A stretch of DNA of 64,000 bases from positions 2,232,001-2,296,000 of the forward strand of contig OZ006967.1 in NCBI GenBank assembly GCA_963930955.1. The letters run 5' to 3'. Below are positions 59,406 to 64,000 of the stretch, in pieces. Under the pieces are notes generated by a model. That model had not been told where the DNA came from. It searched no databases and saw only the letters and a program-made list of their open reading frames with translations. Position numbers and translations under genes: made by a program. Numbering within the stretch: the stretch's first letter is position 1; each line of letters begins with the position of its first letter. The stretch is from Scatomonas sp963930955. GTDB lineage: Bacteria > Bacillota > Clostridia > Lachnospirales > Lachnospiraceae.

Positions 59406-59439
59406 AAAAGAAAGGCTGTTACAACTCACTGCAACAGCC
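59406..59439 (-). terminator. Intrinsic terminator between frr and uppS
   Basis: Ten-bp stem (one G-U) GGCTGTTGCA / TGTAACAGCC on the minus strand followed by TTTCTTTT. It would partly or wholly separate pyrH-frr from uppS-cdsA-dxr-rseP. Confidence 0.8.
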
Positions 59440-59452
59440 CCCCTCAAGGCTT

Positions 59453-60004
59453 TTATACCGTCAAGATCTCTTTTGATTTTTCTTCTACGTTCTGGTCAAT
59501 TTCCTTAATGCGTTTGTCGGTCAGCTTCTGGACCTCCTCGCTGAGTTTTTTGATCTCATCCTCGGAGACATCCTCTTTTTCCAGCTTTTTAAAAGCCTCA
59601 TTGGCATCCCGGCGGATATTGCGGATGGCTACCTTGGCTGCCTCGCCTTTCTTCTTGACGTCTTTCACCAGTTCCTTTCTGCGCTCCTCTGTCAGTTCCG
59701 GAAATACTAGGCGGATTACTTTGCCGTCGGTGTTGGGGTTGATCCCCAGATCCGACATCTGAATGGCTTTGCAGATATCCTTAATGAGAGACGGCTCCCA
59801 GGGCTGGATCTGGATCATTCTGGCCTCCGGCACTGTGATATTCGCCACCTGCTGCAGGGAAGTGGCAACCCCGTAATAATCTACGGTGATCCTATCCAGT
59901 ACATGGGGGTTGGCCCTTCCTGCCCGGATGGTGCCCAGCTCACTGCTTAAGTTGGCCAGGGTCTTCTCCATTTTTCCGTCATATTTCTTCACTCTCTCGT
60001 CCAT
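59453..60004 (-). CDS. frr: Ribosome recycling factor
   Basis: 183 residues, normal length: MEKTLANLSSELGTIRAGRANPHVLDRI region near 12-40, VTVPEAR-like NITVPEARMIQIQPWE, and GKVIRLVFPELTEERRKELVKDVKKKGEAAKVAIRNIRRDAN. It splits post-termination ribosomes with EF-G. It begins 27 nt after pyrH, the near-universal neighbour. Confidence 0.97.
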   Translation of the reverse strand: MDERVKKYDGKMEKTLANLSSELGTIRAGRANPHVLDRITVDYYGVATSLQQVANITVPEARMIQIQPWEPSLIKDICKAIQMSDLGINPNTDGKVIRLVFPELTEERRKELVKDVKKKGEAAKVAIRNIRRDANEAFKKLEKEDVSEDEIKKLSEEVQKLTDKRIKEIDQNVEEKSKEILTV

Positions 60005-60031
60005 AAAAGTAAGATCCTCCTTCTCACATCC

Positions 60032-60730
60032 TTAATCTACCGTCACCCGGGTGCCCGTGATCACGCCGTGGGCCGCGTTGACGATGCTGTTTTCTTCATT
60101 CAGGCCGAATACGATCATGGGCATCTTCTGCTCCATGCACAGGATCGAAGCCGTAAGATCCACCACCTGAAGCTTTTTATCAATAACCTCCTGGATGGAA
60201 ACCTGCGCGTATTTTTTTGCTTCCGGATGATCCTTGGGATCCTGATCATAGACCCCGTCCACAGCCTTGGCCAGCAGAATGGCATCTGCCTCGATCTCCA
60301 CCGCCCGGAGGACCGCCCCGGTATCCGTGGAAAAATACGGATGTCCCGTGCCGCCGGCGTAGAAAACCACCATATTGTGGGCGAAATATTTGTTGCTCCT
60401 GTCTTTGGAGAAAGTCTTGGTAAACTCCCCGCAGACAAAAGGCGTCAGAACAGAAGTCATCATGCCCTGGGAGCGGAAAATCTCTGACACATAAATACAG
60501 TTCATGACCGTGGCCAGCATGCCGATCTGATCCGCCTTGGTGCGGTCAATGTTTTTGCTGCTGCGGCCTCTCCAGAAGTTTCCGCCTCCGATGACGATTC
60601 CCACCTGCATTCCTTCATCTACCAGGGTTTTCACCTGCCTGGCGACTCTGATCACAACCTCCTCATCGAAACCTGTCCCCTTCTCTCCTGCCAGGGCCTC
60701 TCCGCTGAGCTTCAACAATATTCTTTTCAT
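60032..60730 (-). CDS. pyrH: UMP kinase
   Basis: 232-residue amino-acid-kinase-fold enzyme: KRILLKLSGEALAGEKGTGFD (2-22), VIGGGNFWRGR, TADQIGMLATVMNC-like region and the C-terminal MIVFGLNEENSIVNAAHG. Phosphorylates UMP. First gene of its transcription unit; rpsB and tsf, often adjacent, are absent. Confidence 0.96.
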   Translation of the reverse strand: MKRILLKLSGEALAGEKGTGFDEEVVIRVARQVKTLVDEGMQVGIVIGGGNFWRGRSSKNIDRTKADQIGMLATVMNCIYVSEIFRSQGMMTSVLTPFVCGEFTKTFSKDRSNKYFAHNMVVFYAGGTGHPYFSTDTGAVLRAVEIEADAILLAKAVDGVYDQDPKDHPEAKKYAQVSIQEVIDKKLQVVDLTASILCMEQKMPMIVFGLNEENSIVNAAHGVITGTRVTVD

Positions 60731-60814
60731 CCGGCTTATCCTCGTTCCTTTTGTATTTGCGCTGTTGGAAAACCGCAGGACGGCAGACCTGCGATCCTTC
60801 CGGGCTTTTAAAGA

Positions 60815-60843
60815 ATTATACCATACTTTAACAGAATTGTCAG
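60815..60843 (-). promoter_or_regulatory. Promoter of pyrH-frr
   Basis: Minus strand CTGACA (60838-60843), 17-base spacer, TATAAT (60815-60820), in the 120-base gap after the aspartate kinase gene. The leader has a CGCAGG/CCTGCG hairpin. Confidence 0.8.
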
Positions 60844-60850
60844 GAAATTT

Positions 60851-62173
60851 TTACAGCTGTGCCACCACGAAAATATCATAGATCGCCCGGATGGCTGTTT
60901 CGAAATCCCGGTTTTCCACGCCGATGATGATATTCAGTTCCGAGGAGCCCTGATCAATCATTTTCACGTTTACATGGGCATGAGCCAGAGCTGCAAAAAT
61001 CCGGCCGGCTGTTCCTCTGGTCCGGCGCATTCCCCGTCCCACTACCGCGATCAGGGCCAGATCCGACTCTAGCTCGATCAGATCCGGCTGCACAGCCCGG
61101 TGCAGTCCCGCAATGACCTGCTGCTCCTTCTCCTCAAACTCTGCCTGGTGTACATAGACGGTAAAGGTATCAATACCGGAAGGCGTGTGCTCAAAGGAAA
61201 GTCCGTTTTCCTCAAAGACCTGCAGCACCTTTCTGCCAAAACCAATCTCTGAATTCATCATTGCTTTCTCAATGGTAATGGAGGCAAAGCCCTTCTTTCC
61301 GCCGATTCCGGTGATGGTGTATTTGGGTTTGTTGCAGGTGCTCTCCACGATCATGGTACCGGGATCTTCCGGCCGGTTGGTATTGCGGACATTGACAGGG
61401 ATCCCCTCCGCCCGCAGAGGAAAGATCGCATCCTCATGCAGCACTGTTGCGCCCATATAGGACAGCTCCCGCATCTCCCGGTAGGTAATGGTGGAGATGG
61501 TTACAGGATTCTCCACCACATGGGGATCCGTCATCAAAAATCCGGATACATCCGTCCAGTTCTCGTAGATATCCGCATGAACCGCTTTTGCCACTAAAGA
61601 TCCGGTAATATCCGAGCCGCCCCTGGAAAAGGTCTTTACGGAACCGTCAGGCTTTGCCCCGTAAAATCCCGGTACTACCGCCTGACTGCAGGATTCCAGG
61701 CGCTCCGCCAGCTGATGGTCCGTCTTGTCCCCGTCCAGCTTTCCTTCTTCGTCAAAAGCGATGACTTCCGCCGCGTCCACAAACTCGGCCCCCAGATACT
61801 CCGCCATCACAATTCCGTTCAGATACTCGCCCCGGGAAGCTGCATAATCTTCTCCGGCCTTCTCCTCAAAATTTTTGCGGATGGTCTCAAATTCGCCTTC
61901 CAGGGAAAGGCTCAGCCCCAGGCCGTCAATGATCTCCTGGTATCTTTCCCTGATTTTTTTCAGAGCCCCCTGAAAATCCCGGCCCTGCTCCGCCATGCGG
62001 TAGCAGCCGTAGAGCATATCTGTCACTTTCGTATCGCCGTCAAAGCGCTTTCCCGGAGCGGAGGGCACCACATATCTTCTTCCCTGGTCAGCCCGGATAA
62101 TCGCTCCCACTTTCTGGAACTGCTCTGCGCTGGCCAGTGAACTTCCACCAAACTTTACAACTTTTTTCATCAT
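60851..62173 (-). CDS. Aspartate kinase (monofunctional)
   Basis: 440 residues: KVVKFGGSSLASAEQ (4-18), SRGGSDITGSLVAKAVHADIYENWTDV catalytic region near 188-214, and two C-terminal ACT domains (about 300-440; GIGGKKGFASITIEK; ALIAVVGRGMRRTRGTAGRIF). Commits aspartate to Lys, Thr and Met synthesis; the ACT domains imply feedback control, effector unknown. Start ATGATG after GAGGAG. The gene has its own promoter, and no lysine riboswitch is visible in its ~55-base leader. Confidence 0.95.
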   Translation of the reverse strand: MMKKVVKFGGSSLASAEQFQKVGAIIRADQGRRYVVPSAPGKRFDGDTKVTDMLYGCYRMAEQGRDFQGALKKIRERYQEIIDGLGLSLSLEGEFETIRKNFEEKAGEDYAASRGEYLNGIVMAEYLGAEFVDAAEVIAFDEEGKLDGDKTDHQLAERLESCSQAVVPGFYGAKPDGSVKTFSRGGSDITGSLVAKAVHADIYENWTDVSGFLMTDPHVVENPVTISTITYREMRELSYMGATVLHEDAIFPLRAEGIPVNVRNTNRPEDPGTMIVESTCNKPKYTITGIGGKKGFASITIEKAMMNSEIGFGRKVLQVFEENGLSFEHTPSGIDTFTVYVHQAEFEEKEQQVIAGLHRAVQPDLIELESDLALIAVVGRGMRRTRGTAGRIFAALAHAHVNVKMIDQGSSELNIIIGVENRDFETAIRAIYDIFVVAQL

Positions 62174-62231
62174 CTGACGTTTCTCCTCAATTTAAGAATG
62201 CGCCGGCCGCCTGAAGCGTGCCGACGCTATT

Positions 62232-62260
62232 AATGTATCCTAAAATCCCAGCTCCGTCAA
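62232..62260 (-). promoter_or_regulatory. Aspartate kinase promoter
   Basis: Minus strand TTGACG (62255-62260), 17-base spacer, TACATT (62232-62237), just after the aminotransferase stop. Confidence 0.72.
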
Positions 62261-62274
62261 GACAGAACTCCGTC

Positions 62275-63444
62275 TCACCCCCGAAAGATCCCGCTTTTTT
62301 CCATTCTCTCTATGGCGGCCCGGAGTTCTTCCTGATCCTTTACCAGGGCGATCCTCACATAGCCTTCCCCGGAGGCTCCGAATGCGCTGCCCGGAGTTAC
62401 CAGAACTCCCGCTTTCTCCAGAAGATCTCCCACAAATTCTGCAGAAGAATGGTAGGAATCCGGAATTTTCGCCCATACAAACATGGTGGCCGGACAGCGG
62501 TCCATCTTCCAGCCGATTTCTGTGCAGCCGTCGCAGAAGCAGTCCCGTCTCCGGCGGTAGGCCTCCCGGGTGGTTTCTACGCAGGACTGATCCCCGGTCA
62601 CAGCGGCAATGGCTGCCTTCTGGATAGGCAGAAAAATCCCGTAGTCCATATTGGATTTCAGTTTTGCCAGTTTTTCTACAATTTCCCGGTTTCCAATGCA
62701 GAATCCGATCCGTGCTCCTGCAAGGCCGTAGGTTTTCGAGAGAGAATTAAACTCTACCCCTACCTCTTTCGCGCCGGGATAGCTAAGAAAGCTTCCGGTA
62801 GGCGCCTGATCAAAGACCAGTTCGCTGTAGGCGTTGTCATGGAGCACCATGATCTGATGTTTTTTCGCGAAGGCGATGCATTTTTCATACCACCAGCCGG
62901 GAGCCAGGGCCGTCGTCGGGTTATTTGGGTAAGATACCACCATAAGCTTGGCCCGTTCCGCAATTTCTTCCGGGATTTCCGCAAAATCGATCAGATACCC
63001 CTTTTCTTTTCGCAGCGGCATCGGATAAAGTTCCGCTCCGGCAATGGTAGGGCCGTCTCCGAAAATGGGATAACAGGGGTCCGGCACCAGAACAATGTCT
63101 CCCGGGTCTGTCACAGCCAAAGCGATGTGGGCCAGTCCTTCCTGGGATCCCAGAAGTCCTACCACCTCATGCTCCGGATCAATCTCCACCTGATACCGGC
63201 GGCGGTACCATTCCGCCACCGCTTCGTGGAGCTGATCCAGATCTTTAATGGCGTAGACATAGTTCTTTTCGTCCGCAGCCGCCTCCAGCAGCGCTTTTCG
63301 AATATGGGGAGCCGGAGGGATGTTGGGAGCTCCCACGCTCAGATCCGTCACCTTCTGCCCCCGGGCCTCCAGCTCCAGCTTCTTATTCAGGAGAGTCGTA
63401 AAAATATTCTCCCCGAAATGTTCCATTCGTTTTGAAAACTCCAT
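62275..63444 (-). CDS. Class I/II aminotransferase, LL-diaminopimelate aminotransferase-like
   Basis: 389 residues, PLP fold type I: LSVGAPNIPPAPHIRKAL near 35-52, VPDPCYPIFG, SYPNNPTTALAP (Asn ligand), HDNAYSELVF, and the PLP lysine in NSLSKTYGLAGARIGFCIG. The layout resembles DapL/aspartate aminotransferase relatives. Adjacency to aspartate kinase favours a lysine-pathway role, but other substrates are possible. It begins 2 nt after the DUF5662 gene, so the two are cotranscribed. Confidence 0.82.
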   Translation of the reverse strand: MEFSKRMEHFGENIFTTLLNKKLELEARGQKVTDLSVGAPNIPPAPHIRKALLEAAADEKNYVYAIKDLDQLHEAVAEWYRRRYQVEIDPEHEVVGLLGSQEGLAHIALAVTDPGDIVLVPDPCYPIFGDGPTIAGAELYPMPLRKEKGYLIDFAEIPEEIAERAKLMVVSYPNNPTTALAPGWWYEKCIAFAKKHQIMVLHDNAYSELVFDQAPTGSFLSYPGAKEVGVEFNSLSKTYGLAGARIGFCIGNREIVEKLAKLKSNMDYGIFLPIQKAAIAAVTGDQSCVETTREAYRRRRDCFCDGCTEIGWKMDRCPATMFVWAKIPDSYHSSAEFVGDLLEKAGVLVTPGSAFGASGEGYVRIALVKDQEELRAAIERMEKSGIFRG

Positions 63445-63446
63445 GA

Positions 63447-63986
63447 CTATTTTCCTTCCTTCAGAAATGTATCCTTTATATAGCGGAGAGTCCTCCGCTC
63501 ACCTTTTTGGGCCAGCATTTCCAGCAAAAATTCCAGCTGGTCTTTGGTGTCCTGATGGACAAACCACAGGTGATCTTTTCCTCTCATATAATAATCATAG
63601 GGAGCCCGGTCCGTATAAGCCTTTCCCAGATAGACCCGGGAAGCGCTGATGCGGTCCATGATCATCTCCGCCACGTATTTTCTGGGCACCGGAACTCCTT
63701 TAAGAATTGTATCGCAGTTTATTCCGTAATCGATCCAGTATTCAAAATGATGTTTGTTTCTTCCTTTGTGGTGAAGCCAGGCCAGGGAAACCCCGGTATC
63801 CTCCCGCTCCGCGTTGTTGGGGCTCCGATTTCCCTGCCAGTAGCGGCACCCTTTGGAAAATTCTGTCCAGGAATATTTGGACAGATCATGGGCCAGCCCC
63901 TGCCGGTAAAGACCGATCCGGAAACAATAACGCATCACCAGCAGTTTGTGGCTGGTGATGGTTTTAAAATGATGCCATATTTGCAT
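63447..63986 (-). CDS. DUF5662-family protein
   Basis: 179 residues with conserved HHFKTITSHKLLVMRYCFRIGL at the N terminus (under 20 contiguous conserved residues shared by this family), AHDLSKYS, WLHHKGRNKHHFEYW and MIMDRISASRVYLGKAY. The repeated HDLSKY and HHKGRNKHH histidines suggest a metal site. The family is common in gut Clostridia and phages; function unknown. Here it heads a two-gene unit with the aminotransferase; the first 14 bases of the window's right end hold no visible promoter. Confidence 0.83.
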   Translation of the reverse strand: MQIWHHFKTITSHKLLVMRYCFRIGLYRQGLAHDLSKYSWTEFSKGCRYWQGNRSPNNAEREDTGVSLAWLHHKGRNKHHFEYWIDYGINCDTILKGVPVPRKYVAEMIMDRISASRVYLGKAYTDRAPYDYYMRGKDHLWFVHQDTKDQLEFLLEMLAQKGERRTLRYIKDTFLKEGK

Positions 63987-64000
63987 GTTCTATTCCTGCT

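Overview
The window reads as a chromosomal segment of an anaerobic, fairly GC-rich member of the Clostridia, most likely Lachnospiraceae (Blautia/Dorea-like). This is inferred from [FeFe]-hydrogenases, the oxygen-independent (cbi) cobalamin route, an OadB-type sodium pump, a short RpoD next to dnaG, a CarD regulator and A-type RNase P RNA. No species can be named from sequence alone. Nearly every gene lies on the minus strand. The only plus-strand genes I accept are a LysR regulator (15.6 kb), a small XRE regulator and a PHP phosphoesterase (26.5-27.6 kb), plus one candidate plus-strand small RNA at 12.9 kb. I see no phage, insertion sequence, integrase or CRISPR array.

Layout, in minus-strand transcription order within each block. 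(1) 8.7 kb to the left edge: a cobalamin operon cobT-cobU-cobS-(short CobU-like)-cobC-amidohydrolase-cbiD-cbiL-cbiF-cbiG-cbiH, with most junctions overlapping; cbiH runs off the edge. (2) 8.9-12.7 kb: a surface 5'-nucleotidase-like phosphoesterase followed by threonine synthase. (3) 12.9-13.6 kb: a candidate small RNA and an L-rhamnose mutarotase-like gene. (4) 13.7-18.2 kb: leuCD with a divergent LysR gene, then ilvN-ilvC. (5) 18.4-23.7 kb: a two-gene [FeFe]-hydrogenase operon (flavoprotein plus group A HydA) and a separate group B-like [FeFe]-hydrogenase. (6) 23.8-26.3 kb: a sodium-pump beta subunit with a 41-residue OadG-like partner, then tcdA and a cupin gene. (7) 26.5-36.6 kb: XRE and PHP genes, then the minus-strand run pyrB-pyrI-AAA ATPase-folC-pheA-ppx-ppk. 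(8) 36.8-41.5 kb: an Hsp70, methylthioribose kinase, a DUF308 membrane protein, maf and rnpB. (9) 41.6-49.8 kb: a macromolecular-synthesis block dgt-dnaG-rpoD-trmK-nif3 followed by a uridine-kinase-like gene, with carD and tRNA-Leu upstream. (10) 49.9-53.9 kb: an orphan HicB-like protein and a very large ABC ATPase/permease fusion. (11) 54.0-60.7 kb: pyrH-frr-uppS-cdsA-dxr-rseP and a peptidoglycan-binding protein. (12) 60.8-64.0 kb: aspartate kinase, an LL-DAP-aminotransferase-like enzyme and a DUF5662 protein.

The genes serve central anaerobic physiology: B12 synthesis, amino acids (Thr, Leu, Ile/Val, Phe, Lys precursors), pyrimidines, polyphosphate, redox balancing through H2, and envelope lipid and isoprenoid synthesis. 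The features most worth following up are non-coding: a promoter-hairpins-terminator cassette antisense to its surroundings at 12.90-13.04 kb whose -10 box sits in a perfect palindrome; two copies of a palindromic GTACAAG-type element; and palindromes overlapping the promoters of cobT, the HicB gene and dgt. Among proteins, the amidohydrolase and the shortened CobU paralog inside the B12 operon, and a threefold helical repeat in the extracellular part of the ABC fusion, stand out.
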